Source: Pseudomonas sp. LRP2-20
Lineage (GTDB): Bacteria > Pseudomonadota > Gammaproteobacteria > Pseudomonadales > Pseudomonadaceae
Reading direction: 5' to 3'
Assembly: GCF_024349685.1 (NCBI RefSeq)
Contig: NZ_AP025944.1
Span: 2,734,001 to 2,798,000, forward strand
DNA: 64,000 nt
Of the stretch, positions 42,680 to 52,002 are shown piece by piece (the first letter of the stretch is position 1; the number at the start of each line of letters is the position of its first letter). Position numbers and translations under genes: made by a program. The notes under the pieces were generated by a model. It was given only the letters and a program-made list of their open reading frames with translations, searched no databases and was not told the origin of the DNA.

Positions 42680-44866
42680 ATGGAAATCAAGGTCAATTTT
42701 CTCGACAACCTTCGTCTTGAAGCCAAGTTCGACGACTTCACGGTGATCGCCGACCAACCGATCCGCTACAAAGGCGATGGTTCGGCGCCTGGCCCGTTCG
42801 ACTATTTCCTGGCCTCGTCGGCCCTGTGTGCGGCGTATTTCGTCAAGCTGTACTGCCAGACCCGCGATATCCCCACCGAGAATATCCGCCTGTCGCAGAA
42901 CAACATCGTCGACCCGGAGAACCGCTACAACCAGATCTTCAAGATCCAGGTCGAGCTGCCCGAGGACATTTCCGAGAAGGACCGCCAGGGCATCCTGCGT
43001 TCCATCGACCGTTGCACCGTGAAAAAGGTGGTGCAGACCGGCCCCGAGTTCATCATCGAAGAAGTCGACAACCTCGACGCCGACGCCCAGGGCCTGCTGA
43101 TGCCGGTGGCCGACACCACCACCTACATCCCCGGCAAGGACCTGCCGCTGGAGCAGACCATCGCCAACATGTCCGGCATCCTCGCCGGCCTTGGCATGAA
43201 GATCGAGATCGCCTCGTGGCGCAACATCGTGCCCAACGTCTGGTCGCTGCACGTGCGCGACGCGCAGTCGCCTATGTGCTTCACCAACGGCAAGGGTTCG
43301 ACCAAGGAGGCGGCACTGGCGTCGGCGCTGGGTGAGTTCATCGAGCGGCTGAACTGCAACTTCTTCTACAACGACCAGTTCTGGGGCGAGGACATCGCCA
43401 ACGCGCCGTTCGTGCATTACCCGAACGAGCAGTGGTTCAAGCCAGGCCCGAAGGACGCGCTGCCGGCAGAGATCCTCGACGATTACTGCCTGCAGATCTA
43501 CAACGCGGACGGCGAGCTGCGCGGTTCGCACCTGTACGACACCAACTCCGGCAACACCGAGCGCGGCATCTGCTCGCTGCCGTTCGTGCGCCAGTCCGAC
43601 CAACACGTGGTGTACTTCCCGTCCAACCTGATCGAAAACCTGTTCCTCAGCAACGGCATGAGCGCCGGCAACACCCTGGCCGAAGCCCAGGTGCAGTGCC
43701 TGTCGGAAATCTTCGAGCGCGCGGTCAAGCGTGAAATCCTCGAGGGCGAACTGGCCCTGCCGGATGTCCCGCAGGACGTGCTGGCCAAGTACCCGGGCAT
43801 CCTCGCCGGCATCCAGGGCCTGGAAGAGCAGGGCTTCCCGGTGCTGGTCAAGGACGCCTCGCTGGGCGGTGAGTTCCCGGTGATGTGCGTGACCTTGATG
43901 AACCCGCGCACCGGCGGCGTGTTCGCCTCGTTCGGCGCCCACCCAAGCTTTGAAGTGGCGCTGGAGCGCAGCCTCACCGAACTGCTGCAAGGCCGCAGCT
44001 TTGAGGGCCTCAACGACCTGCCGCAGCCGACCTTCGAAAGCCATGCGCTGACCGAGCCGAACAACTTCGTCGAGCACTTCATCGACTCCAGCGGTGTGGT
44101 GTCGTGGCGCTTCTTCAGTGCCAAGGCCGATTTCGAGTTCGTCGAGTGGGACTTCTCCGGCCATGGCGAGGACTCCAACACTCAGGAAGCCGCGACCCTG
44201 TTCGGCATTCTCGAAGACCTTGGCAAAGAGGTGTACATGGCCGTGTACGACAACCTCGGCGCCACCGCCTGCCGCATCCTGGTGCCGGGTTATTCCGAGA
44301 TCTACCCGGTCGAGGACCTGATCTGGGACAACACCAACCGCGCCTTGGGCTTCCGTTCCGACATCCTCAACCTGCACAGCCTCGACGACCGCGCCCTGCG
44401 CGCGCTGCGCCGGCGCCTGGACAACTGCGAGGTGGATGACTACACCACCATCACCACGTTGATCGGCGTCGAGTTCGACGAGAACACGGTGTGGGGCCAG
44501 CTGACCATTCTTGAGCTGAAACTGCTGATCTGCCTGGCGCTCAAGCGCTTCGAGGATGCCAAGGAACTGGTCGAGGCGTTCCTGCAGTTCAACGACAACA
44601 CGGTCGAACGTGGCCTGTTCTACCAGGCACTGAACGTGGTGCTGGAAGTGCAGCTGGATGACGAGCTGGAAATGGCCGACTACGAGGCCAACTTCCGCCG
44701 CATGTTCGGCAACCCGCGAATGGACGCGGTGCTGGGTTCGGTGGACGGTAGCGTGCGCTTCTACGGGCTGACCCCGACCAGCATGAAGCTCGAAGGGCTG
44801 GATCGTCATCTGCGCCTGATCGAGAGCTACAAGAAGCTGCATGCGGCGCGGGCCAAGTTTGCCTGA
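42680..44866 (+). CDS. ycaO: OsmC-YcaO fusion protein
   Basis: A 728-residue protein with an OsmC-like N-terminal domain (about 1-150: GPFDYFLASSALCAAYFVKL) and a YcaO domain (about 180-580: FTNGKGSTKEAALASALGEF, then AEAQVQCLSEIFERAVKREI with ATP-binding Glu residues), followed by a helical C-terminal extension. E. coli YcaO (586 residues) is linked to RimO-dependent modification of ribosomal protein S12 and does not carry this complete arrangement. YcaO domains activate backbone amides with ATP. No precursor peptide or partner (TfuA, dehydrogenase) is adjacent, which favours a housekeeping role over peptide natural-product synthesis. Confidence 0.88.
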   Translation: MEIKVNFLDNLRLEAKFDDFTVIADQPIRYKGDGSAPGPFDYFLASSALCAAYFVKLYCQTRDIPTENIRLSQNNIVDPENRYNQIFKIQVELPEDISEKDRQGILRSIDRCTVKKVVQTGPEFIIEEVDNLDADAQGLLMPVADTTTYIPGKDLPLEQTIANMSGILAGLGMKIEIASWRNIVPNVWSLHVRDAQSPMCFTNGKGSTKEAALASALGEFIERLNCNFFYNDQFWGEDIANAPFVHYPNEQWFKPGPKDALPAEILDDYCLQIYNADGELRGSHLYDTNSGNTERGICSLPFVRQSDQHVVYFPSNLIENLFLSNGMSAGNTLAEAQVQCLSEIFERAVKREILEGELALPDVPQDVLAKYPGILAGIQGLEEQGFPVLVKDASLGGEFPVMCVTLMNPRTGGVFASFGAHPSFEVALERSLTELLQGRSFEGLNDLPQPTFESHALTEPNNFVEHFIDSSGVVSWRFFSAKADFEFVEWDFSGHGEDSNTQEAATLFGILEDLGKEVYMAVYDNLGATACRILVPGYSEIYPVEDLIWDNTNRALGFRSDILNLHSLDDRALRALRRRLDNCEVDDYTTITTLIGVEFDENTVWGQLTILELKLLICLALKRFEDAKELVEAFLQFNDNTVERGLFYQALNVVLEVQLDDELEMADYEANFRRMFGNPRMDAVLGSVDGSVRFYGLTPTSMKLEGLDRHLRLIESYKKLHAARAKFA

Positions 44867-45010
44867 CCGATCCTCGGGGGCGCGTCGCGCCCCATTCGCG
44901 GCGTGCCATAGTGCCCAGCGAGTACCGGCAAAGTGGTGATCATCCGTTACTGAGGGGCGCGGCGCTTGAGGTAGCATGGCGGGCGGCCATCCCCCACAAG
45001 GAAGTCTTCG

Positions 45011-45793
45011 GTGATCAACATTTCCCACTTGCCGCGAAACAGGACGACCGAACCACTTGACCTGCCACCGCCGCAGTGCCCGGTGCTGGGGCTGGCCAGC
45101 GAATCACTGCAACAACGCTATGCAGCATTTATCGTACAGGCTGTAAAAACACGGCTGCCGGTGAATGAGGCAGGGTTGCGTGAGCTCGGCCAGCAACTGG
45201 CCAGTGAACTGCTGTCAAAGGCAACCGACCTGGGCAGTAGCATGGCCCACGAACTGTCCGATGAAATCTACTGGCTGGTGCAGTGTGCGGCCATTGTCTC
45301 GCTGCATGCCGACGGCCCGCAGTCTGCGGCATTCGCGGGGTACAGAAAACATGTCGATTACTACCGGGGGATGGGGCGCGTCGGTGCCCAGGTCGAGGCG
45401 TTCGAACGCTACGTTGCCGCCAACGGCCTGCCCGCAGACGAGAGGGAGATTCAATCGCGCTCGGCAGATGACCGCTACCGGCTGCTGGTCACCCCTTGGG
45501 AGGCAGGTAACACGCACTGGGTCTACCGGCCGCAAATTATCGATACAGGGCAGGGGACCTGCCTGCTGGCATTCGATGACAGTCGCTGGTCGGCGGACAG
45601 CAGCACCTGGCTCAGTGCCGGGCAAGTCGAGCTGACGTTGCGCAAATACCCGGGAAACCAGCCACGTCGCAGCCTGCAGGTAGTCATCGACTGTGACCAG
45701 CGCCACGCGCAAGCGGGCTCGCGGGTGGAAGTCGAGCTGGTGGAGCTCGAAGGCGTTCTTGACGCGCTGCTCAACAGCGCCGACCCGATGTAA
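45011..45793 (+). CDS. Protein of unknown function
   Basis: A 260-residue protein without signal peptide. The start is GTG 45011 with AAGGAAG 7 bp upstream. The N-terminal half is helical (QLASELLSKATDLGSSMAHE; DEIYWLVQCAAIVSLHADGP); the C-terminal half looks beta-rich (TCLLAFDDSRWS, VELTLRKYPGNQPRRSLQVV). I recognise no family. It is alone between the YcaO gene and a convergent small gene 3 bp away. Confidence 0.65.
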   Translation: MINISHLPRNRTTEPLDLPPPQCPVLGLASESLQQRYAAFIVQAVKTRLPVNEAGLRELGQQLASELLSKATDLGSSMAHELSDEIYWLVQCAAIVSLHADGPQSAAFAGYRKHVDYYRGMGRVGAQVEAFERYVAANGLPADEREIQSRSADDRYRLLVTPWEAGNTHWVYRPQIIDTGQGTCLLAFDDSRWSADSSTWLSAGQVELTLRKYPGNQPRRSLQVVIDCDQRHAQAGSRVEVELVELEGVLDALLNSADPM

Positions 45794-45796
45794 CGG

Positions 45797-46096
45797 TCAG
45801 TTCTTGCACTTGGCCAGCACCACCTGGCAGGTGTCTGGTGTGCCACCGGAGCGGCCGGCATAGCGGATGCAATTGTTCAGCGACTTCTGCTTGGCAATGC
45901 CCAGGGTGTTGCCCCAGGCCAGGCCGCCTTCGCCGGTGCTCGGCAGCGCCTTGGCGTAACAATTGGAGCCCGGCGCGGCGGCGTAGTGGCGCGCCTTGCT
46001 GGTTTTGCTCGAACAGCCGGCATTGAGTACCAGGCTGATGGCCAGAAAGGCATGCGCGGTCCAGTACGCATAAGGTCGTGTGCGGTTGGTGTTCAT
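45797..46096 (-). CDS. Small Cys-containing exported protein
   Basis: A 99-residue protein with an N-terminal hydrophobic segment ending LVLNAGC, which resembles a lipobox but has Asn at -3, so it is a weak lipoprotein candidate. After it come GLAWGNTLGIAKQKSLNNCI and CQVVLAKCKN, a pattern reminiscent of DUF4189 domains with several cysteines likely in disulfides. ATG 46096 is chosen because GAGG lies 6 bp upstream; an in-frame start at 46120 has none. Function unknown. Confidence 0.65.
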   Translation of the reverse strand: MNTNRTRPYAYWTAHAFLAISLVLNAGCSSKTSKARHYAAAPGSNCYAKALPSTGEGGLAWGNTLGIAKQKSLNNCIRYAGRSGGTPDTCQVVLAKCKN

Positions 46097-46267
46097 GGTA
46101 TCCCTCGTAGCGACGCGCAAAGTCTTTCAGGATATTTCTATCAAGCCAAGCGGTGAACTATCCGAACGTCAAGGTGATCCCTACTTGAGCGCACCCTGCG
46201 CATGCCTGACGGAACAGGCCCCGCGCCCGTCTGTCAGCCCCGGGTCACCGACTGATAAGGAGGCGCC

Positions 46268-46696
46268 GTGAGCGCTACAGAGCACACCCTCTACCGATGC
46301 ACGCCCAGCCCGCTGCACGCGATCCTGCTGGCCGGCACCGTCCCGCTGTTTCTCGGCGCGTTGCTGAGCGACATTGCCTACTTCAAGAGCTACCAGATCC
46401 AGTGGAGCAACTTCGCCGCCTGGCTGATTGCCGGTGGCTTGCTGTTTTGCGGGCTGGCGTTGTTGTTCGCCCTGGCCAACCTGATCCGCGCCCCGCGCAA
46501 GGGCGGGCGGCCGACCCTGTACTTCCTGCTGTTGCTGGTGACCTGGGTGCTGGGGCTGATCAACGCCTTCGAACATGCCAAGGACGCCTGGGCGGTGATG
46601 CCGGCGGGCCTCGTGCTGTCTGTGGTCGTCACCGTGCTGGCCTGCGTGGCCGCATGGCTGGGCATGAGCAACCTGCGTTCGGGAGGTGAGGCATGA
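46268..46696 (+). CDS. DUF2231-type membrane protein
   Basis: A 142-residue protein with four membrane helices. The motif SPLHAILLAGTVPLFLGALLSD at the N-terminus is typical of DUF2231. The start is GTG 46268 behind AAGGAGG. It overlaps the following dehydrogenase gene by 4 bp, so they are translated together; DUF2231 proteins often accompany PQQ-type sugar dehydrogenases and may act as a membrane anchor or electron conduit, but this is not established. Confidence 0.82.
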   Translation: MSATEHTLYRCTPSPLHAILLAGTVPLFLGALLSDIAYFKSYQIQWSNFAAWLIAGGLLFCGLALLFALANLIRAPRKGGRPTLYFLLLLVTWVLGLINAFEHAKDAWAVMPAGLVLSVVVTVLACVAAWLGMSNLRSGGEA

Positions 46697-47982
46697 AGCC
46701 GTTGCATGGATGGTCGTTGTTGAGCGTGGCGCTGCTGCTGGCCGCGTGTGGCGGCGAAGGCGAGCCGAACCAGGCTCTGGGCCCTGACCCGAAACTGCCG
46801 GCCCCGGAGCGTGGGCTGTTGCCGAGCATGAAGATCGCCCAACCGGCGCAATGGGGCGAACAGAAGCCCACCGTACCCGAGGGCTATAGCATCACGGCAA
46901 TTGCCACTGACCTGAAGATTCCGCGCCAGAGCCTGGTACTGCCCAATGGCGATATCCTGGTCGCCGAAGGGCGGGGCGGCAGTGCCGCCAAGCTCAAGCC
47001 CAAGGACGTGATCGCCAGCCAGATCAAGGCCAAGCGCAACACCCAGGTCAAGGGCGGCAACCGCCTGACCCTGCTGCGCGATGCCGATGGCGATGGCACC
47101 TATGAGGTGCAGACGGTGTTCGCCGAAGGCCTTAACGCGCCCTACGGCCTGGCCTTCGCCGACGGCAAGCTGTACGTGGCCAACCAGGATGCGCTGGTGC
47201 GTTTCGATTACCAGGACGGTCAGACCAAGGCGGGTGGCCCGCCGACCAAGGTCACTGACCTGCCGGCCGAGATCAACCACCACTGGACCAAGGCGCTCAC
47301 CATCAGCCCCGATGGCCGCTACCTGTATGTAGGCATCGGCTCGAACAGCAACATCACCGAGCGCGGCATGGAGGTCGAGATCGACCGCGCCATGGTCTGG
47401 CAGATCGATGCCGTGACCGGCGCGCACAGGCCTTACGCCACCGGCTTGCGCAACCCGACGGCACTGACCATTCAACCGGACACCGGGCAGCTGTGGACGG
47501 TGGTGAACGAGCGTGACGAACTGGGGCCGGACCTGGTGCCGGACTACCTCACCTCGGTGCGTGAGGGCGGCTTCTATGGCTGGCCCTACAGCTACTGGGG
47601 GCAGAACGTCGATGAGCGGGTCAAGCCGCAGAACCCCGACAAGGTGGCCGCCGCGCTCAAGCCGGATTACAGCCTGGGTTCCCACGTTGCCGCGCTGGGG
47701 GTGGACTTCTCCACTTCAGCCATGGGCGAACGCTTTGCCGACGGGGTGTTCGTGGGTGAGCACGGTAGCTGGAACCGCCCCAATCCGGTGGGCTACAAGG
47801 TGATCTTCGTGCCGTTCAAGGAAGGCAAACCGGCCGGGGAACCGATCGACTTTGCCACCGGGTTCCGCGGCGAAGACGGCAAGACCCGAGGCCGGCCGGT
47901 GGGGGTGACGGTCGACCCGCGCGGCGCGTTGATCATTGCCGATGACCTGGCCAACACAGTGTGGCGGGTGACGCGTAACTGA
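46693..47982 (+). CDS. PQQ-type sugar dehydrogenase-like lipoprotein (sorbosone dehydrogenase family)
   Basis: A 429-residue exported protein with lipobox LLAAC (Cys near residue 18). The body is a six-bladed beta-propeller of the soluble glucose/L-sorbosone dehydrogenase family: GYSITAIATDLKIPRQSLVL, PYGLAFADGKLYVANQDALV, NHHWTKALTISPDGRYLYVG, TGLRNPTALTIQPDTGQLW and GEHGSWNRPNPVGYKVIF are typical blades and cofactor-pocket segments. It probably oxidises an aldose or related compound in the periplasm with PQQ; the substrate is unknown. Confidence 0.88.
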   Translation: MKPLHGWSLLSVALLLAACGGEGEPNQALGPDPKLPAPERGLLPSMKIAQPAQWGEQKPTVPEGYSITAIATDLKIPRQSLVLPNGDILVAEGRGGSAAKLKPKDVIASQIKAKRNTQVKGGNRLTLLRDADGDGTYEVQTVFAEGLNAPYGLAFADGKLYVANQDALVRFDYQDGQTKAGGPPTKVTDLPAEINHHWTKALTISPDGRYLYVGIGSNSNITERGMEVEIDRAMVWQIDAVTGAHRPYATGLRNPTALTIQPDTGQLWTVVNERDELGPDLVPDYLTSVREGGFYGWPYSYWGQNVDERVKPQNPDKVAAALKPDYSLGSHVAALGVDFSTSAMGERFADGVFVGEHGSWNRPNPVGYKVIFVPFKEGKPAGEPIDFATGFRGEDGKTRGRPVGVTVDPRGALIIADDLANTVWRVTRN

Positions 47983-48328
47983 TCGTCGCAGCGCTGCAGC
48001 TTGTGGGAATAACAGCCTTGCTCGAAATCTGACATCTTGCGCAACGCCTGTGGGAGCGGGTTCACCCGCGAAGAAGGTACCCCGCTGCCTGGCACGGGCT
48101 ACGCCCGTGTTCGCGGGTCAAGCCCGCTCCCACAGGGACTGGGCTGGCCTTTGGATTTTGAACAAGACACTTGCTCCTGCAGGGGGCCGCGCACGTTCAC
48201 CAGAAAATCCGCGACCAGACAGCACGCCAGCGTGGCGTTTTCCTGCAGAGTGGCGGGCAATGGCTATGCTTGCTTGCGTGTAAACCGTTCACGCACATAA
48301 CCGGTCTCGATCACATGGAAGCAGGCCT
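47983..48328. other. Intergenic gap containing a REPIN
   Basis: The 346 bp between the dehydrogenase and the secreted-protein gene hold one REPIN (48048-48136). A ribosome site is not obvious before ATG 48329. Short frames here follow the repeat and are not considered genes. Confidence 0.6.
48048..48136. repeat. REPIN with internal hairpin
   Basis: CTGTGGGAGCGGGTTCACCC, an inner hairpin (CACGGGCTACGCCCGTG) and the inverted REP ending CCCGCTCCCACAGG. Same internal hairpin type as the pairs at 42511 and 57375. Confidence 0.85.
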
Positions 48329-48907
48329 ATGAATCCTATTTGCACCCTCGCTCGCGCTGTTGCCCTCGCCACCCTGATGTCGGCTGCCACCTTCGCGGTG
48401 CAGGCTGCCGAGATTCCGATTGGCAGCCAGGCACTGGAAAGTCATGTCAAGACCCAGGTCACCGCCATCGACCTGGCCAACCGCCAAGTCACGGTAAAGG
48501 GGCCGAACGACAAGGATGTGACCCTGCAACTGACGGAAAAGGCCAAGGCGCTGCCTAATCTGAAGGTTGGTGACAATGTTGATATCTATGTCACCCGGGC
48601 CATCGCCTATGTGCTCAACAGCGACGTGGGTGGGGCGCCAAAGGCCACTGAAGAATCCGGCGAGATCCGCGCCACCAAGGACAACCCCAACCCGGGCGGC
48701 GAAGCCTTCCGCCAGGTCCGCGTGACCTCGCAGATCAAGAAGATCGACTTGAAGAAACATGAAGTCACCCTGCTGCCGCCAGAGGGCAAGGTGCAGGTGG
48801 TCAAGGTCGAGAACCCGGACCTGCAGAAGCGCATGAAGAACCTCAAGGTCGGCCAGACCGTCGATGCGATCTATACCGAAGTGCTGCGGGTCGATACCTG
48901 GCGCTGA
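48329..48907 (+). CDS. Secreted protein with two similar OB-like modules
   Basis: A 192-residue periplasmic protein with a signal peptide ending VQA (about residue 26). Two similar beta-rich modules follow: VKTQVTAIDLANRQVTVKGP...LPNLKVGDNVDIYVTRA and VTSQIKKIDLKKHEVTLLPP...MKNLKVGQTVDAIYTEV. Each ends in NLKVGD/QxVD, a small internal duplication. I do not recognise a named family. It seems to be transcribed alone. Confidence 0.75.
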   Translation: MNPICTLARAVALATLMSAATFAVQAAEIPIGSQALESHVKTQVTAIDLANRQVTVKGPNDKDVTLQLTEKAKALPNLKVGDNVDIYVTRAIAYVLNSDVGGAPKATEESGEIRATKDNPNPGGEAFRQVRVTSQIKKIDLKKHEVTLLPPEGKVQVVKVENPDLQKRMKNLKVGQTVDAIYTEVLRVDTWR

Positions 48908-48972
48908 TGCTGGCTAGCAGGCCAGGTTGTCGGCACTGGCCTGTTCGCGCCTGAAGCCGTTCCCACCGCTGC

Positions 48973-49010
48973 CTGTGGGAGCGGCCTTGGCCGCGAAATG
49001 GCCAGCACAG
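48973..49010. repeat. Single REP element
   Basis: CTGTGGGAGCGGCCTTGGCC with the hairpin GCGGCC-TT-GGCCGC is followed by GCCAGCACAG. No inverted partner is near. Confidence 0.7.
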
Positions 49011-49109
49011 GCCATTCTTCATCATGCATGTGACGAATACCTTGCGTGCACCTTTTCGATTTCCATAAACACCGTCGATCTACCCATCATGGGCTCATCC
49101 AGTCTTCAG

Positions 49110-49628
49110 ATGAGTGCCGCCATGCCCTACAAGACCCTTCTGCTCGCATGCCTTCCCGTGGCGATGGCCCTGGTTGCGGGTTTCGTGTTGCCTTATCAGG
49201 CTGCCAGCAACGCTGCCGTCGGCCGTGCGCTGGGGCACTGGTTGTGGGGTGCCTTCACCTCATTGACGGTGAGTTCGGTGGTGGTGATCGCGGCGTTGCT
49301 GATCCTGCGGGTACCCATGCCCGACCTGGGCAAGGCGCTGCAAGGCCCCTGGTGGCTGTGGATCGGTGGCGTGCTGGGCGCCCTCTATGTGGCAGGTGCT
49401 GCGGCGTTGACACCCAAGTTGGGCACGGCGGGTTTCCTGGTGCTGGTGGTGGCCGGGCAGATCCTGACCTCAGTGATCGTCGATCACTTCGGGCTGATGG
49501 GCGTTGCCAGCAAACCGGTGAACCTGGCCAGGGTTGCCGGCGTGCTGTTGATCCTTGGCGGGGTGTTGCTGGTCCAGGGCGGCTGGACCTCGACGCCGTC
49601 TTCCGGCCAGGCTGCGATCGAGCGCTGA
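49110..49628 (+). CDS. DMT-family (DUF606/YdcZ) membrane protein
   Basis: A roughly 172-residue protein with five membrane helices, matching the DUF606 (YdcZ) branch of the drug/metabolite transporters: LVAGFVLPYQAASNAAVGRA, WLWIGGVLGALYVAGAAAL and ILTSVIVDHFGLMG. The start is uncertain: ATGs at 49089, 49110 and 49122 are in frame and none has a good ribosome site; starts before 49013 are excluded by the REP element. DUF606 units often work as pairs, but only one is here. It converges on the LysR gene at 49629. Confidence 0.78.
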   Translation: MSAAMPYKTLLLACLPVAMALVAGFVLPYQAASNAAVGRALGHWLWGAFTSLTVSSVVVIAALLILRVPMPDLGKALQGPWWLWIGGVLGALYVAGAAALTPKLGTAGFLVLVVAGQILTSVIVDHFGLMGVASKPVNLARVAGVLLILGGVLLVQGGWTSTPSSGQAAIER

Positions 49629-50537
49629 TCAATGCCCGGGCTGGCTGCACGCCCAGACCGCTTCACGCAGCCAGCGATGGCCAGGGTCGCTGCCCTTGCG
49701 CGCGTGCCAGGCCTGCTGATAGGCGAGGGCGGGGATTGCCAGCGGTGGGCTGAACTGGCGCAGTGACGGGTGCTGGCGCATCGGGCCTACCGCGCGTCTG
49801 GCCACGGTGAGGATCAGGTCGGTGCCCGCGAGTACCTCGACAGCCGCGCTCCAGTGCGGCAGCGCCAGCGCGATATGCCGGCGCAGGCCTTGTGCAGCCA
49901 AGGCGCGCTCGATCTCGTCGTGGGCATCGGGGTGCATGGCCATCAGCACGTGGGGGCGCGTCAGCCAGTCTTCCAGGGTGAGCCCGCCCTTGGCTGGCAG
50001 CACCTGCCGATCGGCGACGCTGATGAAGCTGTCTTCGAACAAGGTCTGGGTGGTGATGTCGGCGGGCAGTTCCGGGAAAATGCCCAAGGCCAGGTCGAGT
50101 TCGCCATCGAGCAACTGCGCGAGCATGGTTTCGCGGCTGGCCTGGCTGATGGCCAGGTCGACGCCGGGGGCGACCTGGCGCAGGTGGCGGACCAGTGGCG
50201 GCAAGATGATCCGCGAGGAATAGTCGGACAGCGACAGCCTGAAGCGGCGCTGGGCGTGGGCAGGGTCGAACTGGGGCGCGGCCAGCAAACCGTTGAGGCT
50301 GCCTAGGGCGTCTTGCAGCGGTTTGGCCAGGGATTGGGCGCGGGCAGTCAGGTTCATCTGGCCGTGTTGGCGGATCAGCAACGGGTCGTCGAAGTGTGCA
50401 CGTAGCTGCGCCAGGGCATGACTGACGGCAGGTTGGCTGCGGTGCAGGCGCAGGGCGGCGCGGGTCACGTGCTTTTCGCTGAGCAGCGCATGCAGGGCGA
50501 GCAGCAGGTTGAGGTCGATCTTGCGCAGTTCATCCAT
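49629..50537 (-). CDS. LysR-family regulator
   Basis: A 302-residue LysR regulator. The helix-turn-helix is LHALLSEKHVTRAALRLHRS, QPAVSHALAQLRAHFDDPLL; the effector domain covers about 90-300. It ends directly after the DUF606 gene (convergent) and is divergent from the YeeE-type gene, with a REPIN in the gap. Either neighbour could be its target; the YeeE/OsmC genes are the more usual arrangement. Confidence 0.88.
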   Translation of the reverse strand: MDELRKIDLNLLLALHALLSEKHVTRAALRLHRSQPAVSHALAQLRAHFDDPLLIRQHGQMNLTARAQSLAKPLQDALGSLNGLLAAPQFDPAHAQRRFRLSLSDYSSRIILPPLVRHLRQVAPGVDLAISQASRETMLAQLLDGELDLALGIFPELPADITTQTLFEDSFISVADRQVLPAKGGLTLEDWLTRPHVLMAMHPDAHDEIERALAAQGLRRHIALALPHWSAAVEVLAGTDLILTVARRAVGPMRQHPSLRQFSPPLAIPALAYQQAWHARKGSDPGHRWLREAVWACSQPGH

Positions 50538-50586
50538 GGAGCGAATGCTTCGGTTGGTTTTGGCAGGTGATTATCAGCCTAACAGA

Positions 50587-50692
50587 TGTGCCGACCTCTT
50601 CGCGGGTGAACCCGCTCCCGCAGGTACCCCATAGGCCCTGAGGAAAAGGTAATCCTGTGGGAGCGGGTTTACCCGCGAAGAGGCCGGCTCAG
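50587..50692. repeat. REPIN between the LysR and YeeE genes
   Basis: TGTGCCGACCTCTTCGCGGG...CCCGCTCCCGCAGG and its reverse complement, about 28 bases apart, in a divergent intergenic region. Confidence 0.85.
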
Positions 50693-50716
50693 GCAACACA
50701 TTCCAGCTTTGGGGGT

Positions 50717-50722
50717 TATACT
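50717..50722 (+). promoter_or_regulatory. Possible -10 element of the YeeE-type gene
   Basis: TATACT lies 34 bp before ATG 50756, at nearly the same distance as the TATACT before the gene at 8686. It is flanked by GGGGG and CCCCC. No clear -35 is seen. Confidence 0.35.
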
Positions 50723-50755
50723 CGCCCCCCGTTTCACTGTAATCCGAGTATTCCG

Positions 50756-51970
50756 ATGGGTCTTTCCGCAACCGCCACACCCGAACCGCGCCGCCTCGGT
50801 GCGCCCTTGATCGCCCTGGCCCTGCTGCTGGCCGGCGCCTGGTTCCTCAACCTCAACGCCGGCTTCAAGCAGGTGCTGCTGCTGTTGGTCGGCGCTGCCC
50901 TGGGCCTGACGCTCTATCACGCCGCTTTCGGCTTCACCTCGGCCTGGCGGGTGTTCATCAACGAGCGCCGCGGCGCCGGCCTGCGTGCGCAGATGGTCAT
51001 GCTGACCCTGGCCGTGCTGCTGTTCTTCCCGGCGTTGTCTGCCGGTAGCCTGTTTGGCACCCCGGTCACCGGCCTGGTCGCGCCGGCGGGCGTGTCGGTG
51101 GTATTCGGTGCGTTCATCTTCGGCATCGGCATGCAACTGGGCGGCGGCTGCGCCTCGGGCACACTGTTCACCGTGGGCGGCGGCAATGCGCGGATGCTGG
51201 TGACCCTGCTGTTCTTCATCATCGGCTCGGTCACCGCTACCCACCATGCCGACTGGTGGTTCGCGCTGCCTGCGTTCCCGGCCACCTCGATCGTCCAGGC
51301 CTGGGGCGTGGCACCAGCGCTGCTGGCCAGTGTTGCGGTGTTCGCACTGATCGCCTGGGCCACGGTGGTGCTGGAAAGACGTCGACATGGGGACCTGGAA
51401 GCCCCTGTGAGCAGCGAGCACCAGGGCCTGCGCCGCTTCCTGCGTGGCCCGTGGCCGTTGCTGTGGGGGGCGATTGCCCTGGCCTTGCTCAATTACGCCA
51501 CCCTGGCCCTGGCCGGCCGCCCGTGGGGAATCACCTCGGCGTTCGCCCTGTGGGGCGCGAAAACCTTGTCCAGCTTCGGAGTCGACGTCGGCAGCTGGGT
51601 GTTCTGGCAGGCCCCGGCCAATGCCAAGGCACTGGCCGCGCCGCTGTGGCAGGACATCACCACGGTGATGGACATCGGCATCGTGCTCGGTGCGCTGTTG
51701 GCGGCAGGCCTGGCGGGCCGCTTCGCGCCCAGCCTGAAGATCCCGCTGCCGTCGCTGATTGCTGCGGTGATCGGTGGCCTGCTGCTGGGCTATGGTTCGC
51801 GCCTGGCGTATGGCTGTAATATCGGCGCCTACTTCAGCGGCATCGCTTCAGGTAGCGTGCACGGCTGGCTGTGGCTGATCGCGGCCTACACCGGCAACCT
51901 GATCGGTGTGCGCCTGCGCCCGCTGTTCTTTGCAGGCGAACGCCGCCCGGTGGCGCTCAGCGGCTGCTGA
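50756..51970 (+). CDS. YeeE/YedE-family sulfur-compound transporter
   Basis: A 404-residue membrane protein with about ten helices. The YeeE/YedE (TsuA-like) signature appears in both halves: FGIGMQLGGGCASGTLFTVGG and GYGSRLAYGCNIGAYFSGIA, each with the conserved Gly-Cys that relays thiosulfate in studied homologues. It likely imports thiosulfate or a related sulfur or selenium compound. It is followed 32 bp later by an OsmC-type gene with AAGGAGG, suggesting an operon in sulfur handling. Confidence 0.88.
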   Translation: MGLSATATPEPRRLGAPLIALALLLAGAWFLNLNAGFKQVLLLLVGAALGLTLYHAAFGFTSAWRVFINERRGAGLRAQMVMLTLAVLLFFPALSAGSLFGTPVTGLVAPAGVSVVFGAFIFGIGMQLGGGCASGTLFTVGGGNARMLVTLLFFIIGSVTATHHADWWFALPAFPATSIVQAWGVAPALLASVAVFALIAWATVVLERRRHGDLEAPVSSEHQGLRRFLRGPWPLLWGAIALALLNYATLALAGRPWGITSAFALWGAKTLSSFGVDVGSWVFWQAPANAKALAAPLWQDITTVMDIGIVLGALLAAGLAGRFAPSLKIPLPSLIAAVIGGLLLGYGSRLAYGCNIGAYFSGIASGSVHGWLWLIAAYTGNLIGVRLRPLFFAGERRPVALSGC

Positions 51971-52002
51971 TATCACCCGATCAATTGAACAAGGAGGTTC
52001 GC

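Noticed and set aside
42680..44866. YcaO-based peptide natural-product cluster
   Set aside because: There is no precursor peptide, dehydrogenase, protease or exporter gene nearby; the long fusion protein looks like the housekeeping type.
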